DNA of 64,000 nucleotides from Murinocardiopsis flavida. GTDB lineage: Bacteria > Actinomycetota > Actinomycetes > Streptosporangiales > Streptosporangiaceae. This document shows positions 16,465 to 25,395 of the stretch, piece after piece. Below the pieces are notes generated by a model, which was not told the DNA's origin, ran no database searches, and worked only from the letters and a program-made list of their open reading frames with translations. The stretch's first letter is position 1. Every line of letters starts with the position of its first letter. The stretch lies in contig NZ_PYGA01000002.1 in the NCBI RefSeq assembly GCF_003014485.1, positions 434,001 to 498,000 of the forward strand, in the 5' to 3' direction. The translations under genes were made by a program, and so were the position numbers.

Positions 16465-17234
16465 GGTGCGCCGAGGCCGGTGTCGAATGGATCGGCCTGT
16501 GGCGGGACCGGGTCGCCGAGGTCGGCGTCGACACGGCGGCGGCGCTGCTGCGCGACCACGGCGTGCGCGCGTCCTCGCTGTGCCGAGGCGGCTCCTTCAC
16601 CGGCGCGGGGCCCGACGGCCCGGTCGCCGACCCGATCGGCGACACCGCCGCCGCGATCGACGAGGCGGCGGCGCTCGGGGCGCCGGTGCTGGTCCTGGTG
16701 GTCGGCGGCATCGCGGGCGGCGACCTGCCGGGGTCCCGCGCCGCGGTCGCCGGGGCGCTGGAGCAGCTGGCGCCTTATGCCGCCGAGCGGGGGGTGCGGC
16801 TGGGGCTCGAACCGCTGCACCCCGTGCAGTGCGCCGAGCGTTCGGTGCTGTGCACACTCGACCAGGCGGTGGACCTGGCGGAGCCGTACCCGGAGGAGGT
16901 CGTCGGCGTGATCGTCGACGAGTTCCACGTGTGGTGGGATCCGCGCATCGAGGCCGCGATCGCGCGGGCCGGCCGCCGGATCGCCGGGTTCCACGCCTGC
17001 GATCAGCTGGTGCCGCTGCCCGATCCGCTGCTCGGCCGCGGCCTCCCCGGCGAAGGGCCCATCGACCACCGCCGCCTCCTCGGTCTGGCGACCGAGGCCG
17101 GGTACACCGGCCCGGTGGAGGTCGAGGTGTTCAACGCCGCCCTGTGGGCCCGCCCCCCGAAGGAGGCCCTGGCATCGGCGATCACCGCCTACCGCACCCA
17201 CGTCGCCGAACCGGCGGGAACGCCGTTGCCTTGA
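16401..17234 (+). CDS. Sugar phosphate isomerase/epimerase (TIM barrel)
   Basis: A 277-residue AP-endonuclease-2/xylose-isomerase-like TIM barrel. Candidate metal ligands fall in the expected blocks: GLEPLHP (Glu), VDEFHVWWD (Asp/His), FHACDQ and VEVEVFNAALW (Glu). The family includes IolE/IolI-type enzymes and 3-keto-glycoside lyases. It is the last gene of the LacI-controlled operon, spaced 90 bp from DUF993 only because of the partial duplication of its own 5' end. A hairpin at 17271 probably ends the transcript. Confidence 0.88.
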   Translation: MHRFSLNQITTKNWTLPEAVAGCAEAGVEWIGLWRDRVAEVGVDTAAALLRDHGVRASSLCRGGSFTGAGPDGPVADPIGDTAAAIDEAAALGAPVLVLVVGGIAGGDLPGSRAAVAGALEQLAPYAAERGVRLGLEPLHPVQCAERSVLCTLDQAVDLAEPYPEEVVGVIVDEFHVWWDPRIEAAIARAGRRIAGFHACDQLVPLPDPLLGRGLPGEGPIDHRRLLGLATEAGYTGPVEVEVFNAALWARPPKEALASAITAYRTHVAEPAGTPLP

Positions 17235-17270
17235 CGGGCAGGAGGAGGTTCCCACGATTCAGCTGACCTG

Positions 17271-17321
17271 GGCAATGGGGGTGACTGCCCCGTGGCCGCG
17301 GCGTCAGTCACCCCCATTGCC
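17271..17321 (+). terminator. 17-bp perfect hairpin after the transporter operon
   Basis: GGCAATGGGGGTGACTG (17271-17287) is perfectly inverted at 17305-17321, with a 17-base GC-rich loop. It lies 37 bases after the isomerase stop, so it likely terminates the 8-kb operon, though no T-run follows. Confidence 0.7.
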
Positions 17322-17371
17322 GGACGCAAGGCTGGGTGACTGGTGGGGGTGCCGGTCCGGATCCGGCAAAG

Positions 17372-17425
17372 AGGATGTGCTTCGGCGGTCGCTGCTGCGC
17401 AGCAGCGACCGCCGAAGCACATCCT
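17372..17425. repeat. 54-bp perfect palindrome
   Basis: A perfect palindrome with 27-bp arms meeting at 17398/17399 with no loop. The arm contains GGATGTGCTTCGGCGGTCGC followed by TGCTGC. The same arm, with one mismatch and unpaired, recurs at 26380-26403, and its core recurs in the inverted repeat at 884-1091. The remainder of the 17235-17646 intergenic interval holds the operon terminator and the GntR promoter. Confidence 0.95.
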
Positions 17426-17601
17426 GACCGGGACAGGCCAGACGGCACCCCGACGGCCTCTGAGCTGAGAGGGTGCGGGAGCCATCGCGCCCCTCGCGAT
17501 CGGCGGCGCCGGGCGCAGGGACGGTGACCGGATGTGGACGCTGCCGCGCGCGCGACCAGGCGGCGGCATCACGTGTCGCATGGGCGCGGCCCCAGGTCGG
17601 A

Positions 17602-17618
17602 TATTCTCGGTGTATACG
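17602..17618 (+). promoter_or_regulatory. GntR gene promoter with GTATAC operator
   Basis: TATTCT (17602-17607) is a likely -10 box. TGTATACG (17611-17618) overlaps the expected start point. GTATAC-centred palindromes are typical targets of FCD-type GntR regulators, so autoregulation is likely. The same octamer is found upstream of the SBP operon at 25319-25326. Confidence 0.6.
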
Positions 17619-17646
17619 TCACACTGAGTCGCCTCTGGAGCCGTCG

Positions 17647-18294
17647 ATGGCCGTGCAGCAGTCCGCCCAGCCCGCCCGTGTGCGGGCGTACGAATGGGTC
17701 CGCAACGGCATCCTCACCGGCCGTCTCGAATCGGGCAGCTTCATCGACGAGGCCACCGTGTGCCAGGCCGTCGGGGTGTCGCGCACCCCCGTCCGCGAGG
17801 CGTTCCACCAGTTGTCCGCCGAGAAGTTCATGGTGCACTCCCCGCGCCGCGGCGCGCAGGTGCGCACCGTGACCGCCACCGAGCTGATCGAGGTCTACGA
17901 CAGCCGCCGGCTCATCGAGGGCCACGCCGGGCGGCTGGTGTGCGAGCGCGAGCTCCCGCTGCCGGACGAGCTGACCGAGCTTTTGGACCGCATGGAGGCC
18001 GTCGACGCCGGGACCCTCGAAGGCACCGACCTGAACTACCGTTTCCACCGCGGGATCGTGTCGGCCGCGGGGAACACCGTCCTCACCGAGCTTTACGAGG
18101 CGCTCAGCCCGCGGCTGCTGCGCGTCTCGCTGATGGCGATGACCGCGCGGCCCGAGCGGCGCACCCACATCGACTCCGAGCACCGGCTGCTGCTGAAGGC
18201 CCTCCGCGAGCGCGACACCGACGGTTTCCTCGGCACCCTCGACGCCCACCTCCGCCCGATCGAGGCGGTGCTCGCCGCCCTCCCGGGAAGGTAG
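17647..18294 (+). CDS. GntR-family regulator, FCD type
   Basis: A 215-residue regulator. The winged helix-turn-helix is RAYEWVRNGILTGRLESGSFIDEATVCQAVGVSRTPVREAFHQL (given in part; about residues 13-56). It is followed by an all-helical FCD ligand domain with the metal-binding pattern (D...H in LNYRFHRGIV, EHRLLLKAL, DAHLRPIEAV). ATG 17647 has CTGGAG six bases upstream. It is convergent with, and the probable controller of, the peptide-type transporter operon at 18375-25239, based on the shared TGTATACG site. FCD regulators usually respond to organic or amino acids. Confidence 0.92.
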   Translation: MAVQQSAQPARVRAYEWVRNGILTGRLESGSFIDEATVCQAVGVSRTPVREAFHQLSAEKFMVHSPRRGAQVRTVTATELIEVYDSRRLIEGHAGRLVCERELPLPDELTELLDRMEAVDAGTLEGTDLNYRFHRGIVSAAGNTVLTELYEALSPRLLRVSLMAMTARPERRTHIDSEHRLLLKALRERDTDGFLGTLDAHLRPIEAVLAALPGR

Positions 18295-18374
18295 GGCACC
18301 GCAATCTCGCGCCGCGCTCCCCGGCGGGCGAGGGCGCGCCCCATACCGCCTTCCCCGGCAGGCAGGGGCCCGTC

Positions 18375-20093
18375 TCACACCTCGTCTGTGCCCGCTCGGG
18401 CGGTGCGGCGGCGGCGCTGCTCGACCGGGTCGGGCACCGGGGCCGCGGCGATGAGGTCGCGGGTGTAGTCCTCCTTAGGCGCGTGCAGCACCTGCTCACG
18501 TTTGCCCAGTTCCACGAGTCGGCCGTCGCGCAGCACGGCGATCCGGTCGGCGAGAGTCTCCACCACGGCGAGGTCGTGGCTGATGAACAGGGCGGAGAAG
18601 CCCAGCCGCTGCTGGAGGTCGAGGAACAGGTCGAGGACCCTGGCCTGCACCGAGACGTCGAGGGCCGACGTCGGCTCGTCGGCGATGAGCAGTTCCGGTT
18701 CCAGGGCGATCGCGCGCGCGATGCCGACCCGCTGGCGCTGCCCGCCCGACAGTTCGTGCGGGTAGCGGTCCCGCCACGACGCCGGGAGCTCCACGCTCTC
18801 CAGCAGTTCGCCGACCCGCGTGGTCAGCGGCGCCCCGCTCAGCACACGGTGCAGCCGGAACGGCTCGGCGATGCTGTCGCCGATGCTCGCGCGGGGGTTC
18901 AGCGACGACGCGGGGTCCTGGAACACCATCGCCACCGTGCGGCTCAGCCGGAGCCGCTGCGCGCGGTTCAGCCGACCACCGAGTCCGCACACCCCGATGC
19001 TGCCCGAGACCGGCCGGAGCAGGCCCACCACCGCCCGGCCGATGGTGGACTTGCCGGAGCCCGACTCCCCCACCAGGCCGAGGATCTCGCCGCGTTCGAT
19101 GTCGAGGCTCACCCCGTGCACGGCGCGGTACCCACGCCGGCCCAACCGCCCGGGGTACTCCAGCACGACGTCGTCGAGCACCAGGGTCGTGTCGCGGTCG
19201 GCGGCCCCGCCGCCGGGGTCGGCGGGGCTGTCGCGGGCCGCGGCCCGCTCCGGTCGGCGCCCCGCTCCGGTGCGGGTGCGCCCCAGGTGCGGGACCGCGT
19301 CGAGGAGGCGGCGGGTGTAGTCGTGCCGCGGCGACGCGAACAGGGTGTGGACGTCGGCCTCCTCGACCACCTCCCCTTCGCGCATCACCACCACGCGGTC
19401 GGCCAGGTCGGCGACCACCCCCATGTCGTGGGTGATCACCACGATGGCGGAGCCGAGCCGGTGCCGGAGGTCCCGCAGCAGGTCCAGGATCTCGGCCTGG
19501 ACGGTGACGTCGAGCGCCGTCGTCGGCTCGTCGGCGATGAGCACCTTGGGGTCGCCGGAGATCGCCATCGCGATCATCGCCCGCTGGCGCTGCCCGCCGG
19601 AGAGCTGGTGCGGGTAGGAGTCGGCCCGCACCTCCGGTTCGGGCATGTTGACCAGGGTGAGCAGCTCCACGGCCCGCTTCCGCGCCGCGGCCTTGGTGAC
19701 CCGCTGGTGGCAGCGGATCGCCTCGACGATCTGCTCGCCCACTGTGTACACGGGGTTGAGCGCCGTCATGGGCTCCTGGAAGATCATCGCGACTTCGCGG
19801 CCCCGGACCGCGAGCATCTCGGCGACCGTTGCGCGCAGCAGGTCGCGCTCTGCCAACCGGATCCCGCCGCTGCGGCGGGTGTTGGGCGGCAGCAGGCCGA
19901 GCACCGCCATGGTGCTCACCGACTTGCCCGACCCGGACTCCCCGACGACCGCGAGGATCTCCCCGGGGCGCACCCCGAAGGAGACCCCCTTGACGGCGGG
20001 CACCCATTCCCCGCCCAACCGGAAGTCCACGCTGAGCCCGTCCAGGCCGAGTACCGGCGCGACATCAGGCGCGTCGTCGTGCAGTGCGGTCAT
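18375..20093 (-). CDS. Fused dipeptide-type ABC ATPase (DppD-DppF in one chain)
   Basis: A 572-residue protein with two complete ATPase modules. Each has Walker A GESGSGKS, a [12 protein letters not shown] signature and Walker B LIADEPT(T/S)ALDV. The first module (about residues 15-265) is DppD-like ([19 protein letters not shown]). The second (about 310-550) is DppF-like ([19 protein letters not shown]). The linker is acidic and Ala/Gly-rich. It is the last gene of the SBP-DppB-DppC-creatininase-nitrilase operon and supplies both ATPases for the import channel. Confidence 0.94.
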   Translation of the reverse strand: MTALHDDAPDVAPVLGLDGLSVDFRLGGEWVPAVKGVSFGVRPGEILAVVGESGSGKSVSTMAVLGLLPPNTRRSGGIRLAERDLLRATVAEMLAVRGREVAMIFQEPMTALNPVYTVGEQIVEAIRCHQRVTKAAARKRAVELLTLVNMPEPEVRADSYPHQLSGGQRQRAMIAMAISGDPKVLIADEPTTALDVTVQAEILDLLRDLRHRLGSAIVVITHDMGVVADLADRVVVMREGEVVEEADVHTLFASPRHDYTRRLLDAVPHLGRTRTGAGRRPERAAARDSPADPGGGAADRDTTLVLDDVVLEYPGRLGRRGYRAVHGVSLDIERGEILGLVGESGSGKSTIGRAVVGLLRPVSGSIGVCGLGGRLNRAQRLRLSRTVAMVFQDPASSLNPRASIGDSIAEPFRLHRVLSGAPLTTRVGELLESVELPASWRDRYPHELSGGQRQRVGIARAIALEPELLIADEPTSALDVSVQARVLDLFLDLQQRLGFSALFISHDLAVVETLADRIAVLRDGRLVELGKREQVLHAPKEDYTRDLIAAAPVPDPVEQRRRRTARAGTDEV

Positions 20094-20150
20094 GGCTTCC
20101 TCACCGGTTCGCGGGGCGGCAGGTCCGGGCTGGGCTGGGCTGGCGGGGTG

Positions 20151-20936
20151 TTACCGGGGCACGACGTCGAACCGCCGGTTGCGGATCGACGGCAGGGCCG
20201 CGCGGACCTCGTCGATCCGGTCCCGGTCGACGTCGGCGAACCCGATGCCGTTGCCGGCACCGAGGTCCAGCAGTTGCAGCCCGAGCGGGTCGAACGCCGC
20301 GGAGCGGCCGATGCACGCGGCGCCGGCCTCACCGCTGGCGAGGACGTAGGCGGTGTTCTCGATCGCGCGGGCGCGCAGCAGCGTCAGCCAGTGCTCCTCC
20401 TTCACCGGCCCGCGGATCCAGGCGGCGGGCAGCGCGAACGCGTGCGCGTCCAGGTCCACCAGCGCCCGGAAGATCTCGGGGAACCGCAGGTCGTAGCAGG
20501 TGACCAGGCCGAACCGGGTGCCGTCGAGGTCGAGGAAGCCGACCCCGCCGCGGCCGGGTTCGACCTTGTCGGACTCCACGTAGCTGAACGCGTCGTAGAG
20601 GTGCAGCTTGTCGTAGTGGGCAGCCAGCGACCCGTTGTCGACCGCCACGAGGGTGTTGCGCACGCGGGCGCCGTCCCCCGGGGTGTAGCTGCCCGCGACG
20701 ATGGCGGTCCCGTGCGCCGCGGACGACGCGGCGAGGTCGGTGACGAACTGGCCGTCGAGGGCCTGGGCGTACCCGGTGAGCGGCGCGTCCTTGTCGGGCA
20801 GCCGCACGAGCGCCGCCTCGGGGGCGATGAGCAGCCGCGCCCCTCCCGCTGCGGCCTCGGCGGCGAACCCGTCGATGATCCGCGCGTTGGCGACGGGGTC
20901 GTCGAGGACCTCGAACTGGCAGATGGCGACGCGCAT
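20151..20936 (-). CDS. Nitrilase-superfamily carbon-nitrogen hydrolase
   Basis: A 261-residue enzyme with the complete nitrilase triad: Glu in LLIAPEAALV, Lys in HYDKLHLYDAF and Cys in GLVTCYDLRFPE. The fold normally hydrolyses amides, carbamoyl groups or nitriles in the cytoplasm. Spacing of two bases from the creatininase-family gene indicates co-translation. Placed within a peptide-type importer operon, it probably hydrolyses an amide formed from, or present in, the imported compound. Confidence 0.92.
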   Translation of the reverse strand: MRVAICQFEVLDDPVANARIIDGFAAEAAAGGARLLIAPEAALVRLPDKDAPLTGYAQALDGQFVTDLAASSAAHGTAIVAGSYTPGDGARVRNTLVAVDNGSLAAHYDKLHLYDAFSYVESDKVEPGRGGVGFLDLDGTRFGLVTCYDLRFPEIFRALVDLDAHAFALPAAWIRGPVKEEHWLTLLRARAIENTAYVLASGEAGAACIGRSAAFDPLGLQLLDLGAGNGIGFADVDRDRIDEVRAALPSIRNRRFDVVPR

Positions 20937-20938
20937 GG

Positions 20939-21763
20939 TCAGACCTCCGTGGTTCCGGCCGCGCTGTCGGCGCGGGTGTTGCGGTCGTACTCGGCGACGT
21001 AGTCGGCGCAGAATCCGACGACGCGCTCGATCCAGAGCTTGCCGGTCTCGGCGTCGGCGAGCCGCGGGTCGCCCGACACACCCGTCGGGCTGACCTCGGA
21101 GAAGTCCCAGAAGATGGTGCCGCGCACGGCGTGCTCGCCGATCCGGGTCTCGTTGTAGCTGGTGGGCCGCCAGCCGTCGAAGCCGCTCATGCCGCCGCTC
21201 TCGACCCGGTCGGACTGCACCAGCTCCGGGAACATCGCCAGCATCGCGGAGTGTTCGGGTTCGGCCCCGTGGCCGTAGGCCGTCGCCGGGTCGTCGTAGA
21301 GGTCGCGCATCAGCGCGTAGCCGAGCTGCCACGGGTACAGGTGCCCGATCAGCACGCCGAGGTCGCGGCGGGCGTCGAAGGCCGCGCTGGACACGGGGCC
21401 GACGTTGCCGCCGTTGTTGTTGACCAGCACGATGCGCCGGAAGCCGGACTCCACCAGCGCCGCGATCAGCTCGCCGGTGACCAGTTCCAGCGTGCGCGCG
21501 CTCAGCGACAGGTTGCCGGTGAAGCCGCGGAACGTGGGCGAGTGGCCGTAGTTCAGCGACGGCGCGACGAGCGCGTCGGTGCGCGCCGCCACTTCGCGGG
21601 CCACCCACTCCGCGACGAAGGAGTCCTCCTCGATGGGCAGGTGCGGGCCGTGCTGTTCGACGGCGCCGATGGGCAGCAGCACCACCGGGTCGGCGGCGGC
21701 GGCCTCGCGCGCCTCGGTCCAGCTCATCTCGCCGAGCCGCCGGGTCCGGAAGGTGGTGGTCAT
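20939..21763 (-). CDS. Creatininase-family amidohydrolase
   Basis: A 274-residue member of the creatininase family. Metal-binding residues are visible in LPIGAVEQHGPHLPIEEDSF (Glu, His and Asp) and later in YGHGAEPEHSAML, with the VNNNGGN loop between. Family members open cyclic amides or lactams (creatinine, formamide derivatives, mycofactocin precursor). It lies between the transporter permease and the nitrilase gene, suggesting ring opening here followed by linear amide hydrolysis by the nitrilase. The exact substrate is unknown. Confidence 0.9.
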   Translation of the reverse strand: MTTTFRTRRLGEMSWTEAREAAAADPVVLLPIGAVEQHGPHLPIEEDSFVAEWVAREVAARTDALVAPSLNYGHSPTFRGFTGNLSLSARTLELVTGELIAALVESGFRRIVLVNNNGGNVGPVSSAAFDARRDLGVLIGHLYPWQLGYALMRDLYDDPATAYGHGAEPEHSAMLAMFPELVQSDRVESGGMSGFDGWRPTSYNETRIGEHAVRGTIFWDFSEVSPTGVSGDPRLADAETGKLWIERVVGFCADYVAEYDRNTRADSAAGTTEV

Positions 21764-21833
21764 GGGCTCCTCCGCTTTCGTTCGTGGTGTGCACCGGGTG
21801 GTGCCGTTCCCTGCGGGTGCCGGGGCGGGCGCG

Positions 21834-22697
21834 TCATCGGGCCGCGCGCCGGGGGTCGAGCAGGTCGCGCAGGCCGTCGCCGAGCACGTTGAGGGCCAGC
21901 ACGATCGCGATGATCACCACCGCGGGGTGGATGAGCAGGCTCGGCTGGACTTCGAGGAAGTCGCGCCCCGCGGCGACCATGGTCCCCAGCGACGGCAGCG
22001 GGGGCTGCGCGCCGAGGCCGAGGAAGCTGAGTCCCGCCTCGACCTGCACGGCGAAGCTGAGGGACAGGCTGGTCTGCACGATGATGGGCGCCGCGATGTT
22101 GGGCAGCACCGTGCGCAGCATGATGCGCATCGGTCCGGCGCCCATGACCCGGGCCGCGTCGACGTACTCGGCCGAGCGCACCGTGAGGACCTGGACGTAG
22201 ACGATCCGGGCGAAGCGCGGCACGTAGAGGACGCCGATGACGATCACCACGTTGCGCAGTTCCGGGCCGAGGATCGCGACGGCGGCGATCGCCAGCACCA
22301 CCGCGGGGAAGCTCAGCAGGATGTCGGCGCCGCGGGTGACCGCGACCGCGGTCCAGCCGCCGAGGTACCCGGCGACCAGCCCGGCGAGCACGCCGAGGAC
22401 CGCGGCGATGACCACGGCCGCCGCGGCGACGACCAGCGAGGTGCGCATGCCCATGACGAGCCGGGACAGCACGTCGCGCCCGAAGTCGTCGGTGCCGAGC
22501 AGGCCGCTGCCGGTGAGGGGCAGCGCCACCTGGTCGCGGTAGTCGAAGGGTGTGATCACGGGCGCGAGCGCCGCTGCGAGCGCCGCGACCAGCAGCAGCC
22601 CGCCGGCGATGCTGATGCGCGGGTTGCGCAGCGCGCGGCGCCAGGCCGGGGCGCGCCGGGATTCGGGCGGTGCGGCGGGTGGGACCGCGGTGGCCAT
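21834..22697 (-). CDS. ABC transporter permease, DppC type
   Basis: A 287-residue permease with a cytoplasmic N-terminus, about six membrane spans, the DppC marker GTDDFGRDVLSRL, the EAA loop EYVDAARVMGAGPMRIMLRTVLPN and the ending SFLGLGAQPPLPSLGTM...NVLGDGLRDLLDPR (given in part). ATG 22697 sits two bases from the stop of the DppB-type gene. Confidence 0.93.
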   Translation of the reverse strand: MATAVPPAAPPESRRAPAWRRALRNPRISIAGGLLLVAALAAALAPVITPFDYRDQVALPLTGSGLLGTDDFGRDVLSRLVMGMRTSLVVAAAAVVIAAVLGVLAGLVAGYLGGWTAVAVTRGADILLSFPAVVLAIAAVAILGPELRNVVIVIGVLYVPRFARIVYVQVLTVRSAEYVDAARVMGAGPMRIMLRTVLPNIAAPIIVQTSLSLSFAVQVEAGLSFLGLGAQPPLPSLGTMVAAGRDFLEVQPSLLIHPAVVIIAIVLALNVLGDGLRDLLDPRRAAR

Positions 22698-22699
22698 GG

Positions 22700-23644
22700 C
22701 TACACCGCCTCCGTTCGCGGGTCCAGTGCTCGGATGACGAGGTCGGCGGCGAAGTTCACGGCGATGACGATCGTCGCCGTGGACAGCACCACGGCCTGGA
22801 TGACGGGGTAGTCGCGGGAGCCCACGGCGTTCATCAGGAAGGAGCTCATCCCTGGCCAGCCGAAGATCGTCTCGACCAGGACGGTGCTGCCGATCAGTGT
22901 CGCGAGCTCCACCCCGGTGATCGACACGACCGGGATGAGCGCGGTGCGCAGGGCGTGGCGGCGCACGACCAGCGTCTCGGCGAGCCCTTTGGAGCGGGCG
23001 GTGCGCACGTAGTCGGCGCTGAGCGTCTCCAGCATGGACGACCTGGTCATCCGCGCGATGACGGCGGTCGAGGCGGCGGTCAGCGTGACCACGGGCAGGA
23101 CCAGGGCGCGCAGGTGCGCGGCGGGGTCCTGGCCGATGGTCACGAACCGCTCCGGCGGCAGGATCGGCAGCCACAGTGAGAACACCAGGAGCAGCAGCGT
23201 GCCGAGGACGAACACCGGCAGGGAGATGCCGAGGATCCCCGCCCCGGTCACGAGGTGGTCGCCGGCCCGGTCGGCGCGCAGCGCCGCCCACCGGCCGAGG
23301 GGGACGCCGATGAGCACCGCCAGCGCCAGCGCGATCAGCACGAGTTCCAGGGAGTTCGCCACGCGCGGCGGCAGGTCGAGCATGACCTCGCGGCCGCTGA
23401 TCAGGGACGTGCCGAGGTCGCCGCGGAGCAGCCCCGCCCAGAAGTCCAGGAACTGGCCCCACACCGGGCGGTCCAGCCCCATTTCGGCGCGGATCGCCGC
23501 GACCTGCTCCTTGGTGGCGATCTCCCCGGCGACGGCGCGGGCCGCGTCGCCGGGGATGAGCCGCACGAGCAGGAAGATCAGCGATGCGACGACGACGAGC
23601 TGGACGAGGGCCAGCCCGAGCCTGCGGACGAGGAAACCGCTCAT
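22700..23644 (-). CDS. ABC transporter permease, DppB type
   Basis: A 314-residue permease with the DppB start RRLGLALVQLVVVASLIFLL, the family signature MGLDRPVWGQFLDF, the EAA loop DYVRTARSKGLAETLVVRRH and closing DLVIRALDPR. ATG 23644 overlaps the receptor gene stop by four bases (ATGA). It forms the channel with the DppC-type protein. Confidence 0.94.
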   Translation of the reverse strand: MSGFLVRRLGLALVQLVVVASLIFLLVRLIPGDAARAVAGEIATKEQVAAIRAEMGLDRPVWGQFLDFWAGLLRGDLGTSLISGREVMLDLPPRVANSLELVLIALALAVLIGVPLGRWAALRADRAGDHLVTGAGILGISLPVFVLGTLLLLVFSLWLPILPPERFVTIGQDPAAHLRALVLPVVTLTAASTAVIARMTRSSMLETLSADYVRTARSKGLAETLVVRRHALRTALIPVVSITGVELATLIGSTVLVETIFGWPGMSSFLMNAVGSRDYPVIQAVVLSTATIVIAVNFAADLVIRALDPRTEAV

Positions 23645-25239
23645 CGCTCCTCCAACCAGGTCTGGCGCAGGGCGATCAGCGTCCACGCGCCCTTGGGCGG
23701 GTGGAAGAAGCCCCGGACGTAGGTGTGGAACGCCTCCCCCTGCTCCCTGCGCACGGTGAGCACCCAGGGGCAGAGGTCGAGGACGCGCTCCTCGGCCTTG
23801 TGGTACAGCTCCTCGCGCAGCCCGCGGTCGCGGGTGCGGCGGCCCTCCGCGAGCAGGCCGTCGACCTTGTCGTCGCTGAACTTCAGGTAGTCGGCCCACA
23901 CCCCGCCGGTGCCGACGAAGTCGCGCATGGCGTCGGGGTCGCCGTAGGCGGGCGCGGTGCCCCAGGAGAACGACGGGAAGGTGCGGGCCTGCACGGTGTC
24001 GCGGAAGGTCAGCCACTCCTGGCGCTCCAGGCTCACGTCGACGCCCGCGGTGCGCAGCGACTGGAGGGCGGCCTCGGCCGGCCGGGAGATCACCGAGTAG
24101 CTGCTGGTGGTGACCATCGACAGGTCCAGCCCGCGCACGCCGGCCTTCTTGAGCAGGTGCGCGGCCTGGTCGGGGTCGTACTCGTAGGTGCCTTCGAGGT
24201 CGTTGGCGTAGTCGGCGACACTGGGGGCGGTGAGGCCGCCCGTCATGGGTTCGCCGTTGCCGAGGAACGCGGTGTCGAGGATGGCCTTGCGGTCGATGGA
24301 CAGCGCGACGGCCTTGCGGACGCGCACGTCGTCGAACGGCGGCCGGTCGGTGACGAACCCGATACAGCCGAACCCGAACGTGGTGTCGGAGACGAGGTCC
24401 AGGCGGGGGTTGCGGCGGACGACGTCGAGGTGGGTGGCCGGGACGTAGTCGATCATGTCGACGGTGGCCGAGCGCAGCGCGGTCACGCGGGCGTAGTCGT
24501 CGATCATCGGCGTGAACTGGATGCCGTTGAGGTAGGGCAGTTCGGGGACGAAGTAGCGGTCGAACCGCTCGAACGTCAGGCTCACGCCGGGGATCCGCTC
24601 CACGAAGGTGAAGGGCCCGGTGCCCATCATCGACGTGCGGGGGTCGGCGCCACCCTCCCACCAGGCGCGGGAGACGACGTTGGCGCTGCGCGACGCCAGC
24701 GCGAACGGCAGGGTGGCGTTGGGTTCGGCGAGCTCGAACAGCACGGTGTCCGCCGACGGGGCGCTGACCTTCTCGACCCCGGCCAGCAGCGGGCCGGTGG
24801 TGGTGCCGTTGTCGGGGTCGAGCATCAGCTCGAAGGAGTGGACGACGTCGGCGGCGGTGAGCCGGGACCCGTCGTGGAAGTACACCTCGGAGTGCAGGGT
24901 GACCTCGTAGCGGGTGTCGGTGTCCCAGCCGAATTCGCGGGCGAGGTCGCCCACGATCTCGCCGTCCGCGTCGAAGGCGAGCAGCCCGTTGTAGACGAGC
25001 TGGACGACGGTGTCGCTCGCGCTGCCGGCGGAGATGTGCGGGTGGAAGTTGGACGGGTCGGTCGACAGGCCGAAGCGCAGGACCCCGCCGCGTGCGGGTT
25101 CGCCCTCTGCGCCGGGCCGGACGCGGTCCAGCGCCGGGTCGAGCCCGCCGGCCTGCGCGCATCCGGCGAGTGCCGTGGTGCCGAGGAGGGCCGCGCCGCC
25201 GCGGAGGACCTGTCGGCGATCGGGTTTGCCGTGACTCAT
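23641..25239 (-). CDS. ABC transporter substrate-binding protein, family 5
   Basis: A 532-residue receptor. The N-terminus has twin arginines (DRRQVLRGGAALL) and a lipobox LAGC, so it looks like a Tat-exported lipoprotein. The SBP family 5 core is visible: RYEVTLHSEVYFHDGSRLTAADVVHSFELML, MGTGPFTFVERIPG and VRKAVALSIDRKAIL. These bind peptides, opines, nickel or other amide compounds. It is the first gene of the operon, with a TGTATACG site 80 bases upstream. Confidence 0.94.
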   Translation of the reverse strand: MSHGKPDRRQVLRGGAALLGTTALAGCAQAGGLDPALDRVRPGAEGEPARGGVLRFGLSTDPSNFHPHISAGSASDTVVQLVYNGLLAFDADGEIVGDLAREFGWDTDTRYEVTLHSEVYFHDGSRLTAADVVHSFELMLDPDNGTTTGPLLAGVEKVSAPSADTVLFELAEPNATLPFALASRSANVVSRAWWEGGADPRTSMMGTGPFTFVERIPGVSLTFERFDRYFVPELPYLNGIQFTPMIDDYARVTALRSATVDMIDYVPATHLDVVRRNPRLDLVSDTTFGFGCIGFVTDRPPFDDVRVRKAVALSIDRKAILDTAFLGNGEPMTGGLTAPSVADYANDLEGTYEYDPDQAAHLLKKAGVRGLDLSMVTTSSYSVISRPAEAALQSLRTAGVDVSLERQEWLTFRDTVQARTFPSFSWGTAPAYGDPDAMRDFVGTGGVWADYLKFSDDKVDGLLAEGRRTRDRGLREELYHKAEERVLDLCPWVLTVRREQGEAFHTYVRGFFHPPKGAWTLIALRQTWLEER

Positions 25240-25318
25240 TGCTCGGCCCTCACAGGCGGCCTCCCGGGGTGCGGTGCGCGGGGGTCAGTGCGGTATCCGG
25301 TCCTGCGGTATCCGTCAT

Positions 25319-25326
25319 GTATACGC
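25319..25326. promoter_or_regulatory. TGTATACG site upstream of the SBP operon
   Basis: The octamer TGTATACG, identical to the site in the GntR promoter at 17611-17618, lies 80 bases upstream of the substrate-binding protein start. This links the operon to the GntR regulator. Confidence 0.55.
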
Positions 25327-25395
25327 AACGTCGCACATGTGGTCAATACCTCATCCGCAGGAAAACGCCCGGCCGTCGACGCCGACCCGCCATCC

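Noticed and set aside
10420-17234. Branched-chain amino acid uptake operon
   Set aside because: The transporter family fits, but LacI control and coupled sugar-type oxidoreductase, DUF993 and isomerase genes argue for another ligand.
17694-21002. 1102-residue plus-strand ORF
   Set aside because: It is antisense to the fused ATPase and nitrilase genes, which have full motifs; codon bias of high-GC DNA opens the opposite frame.
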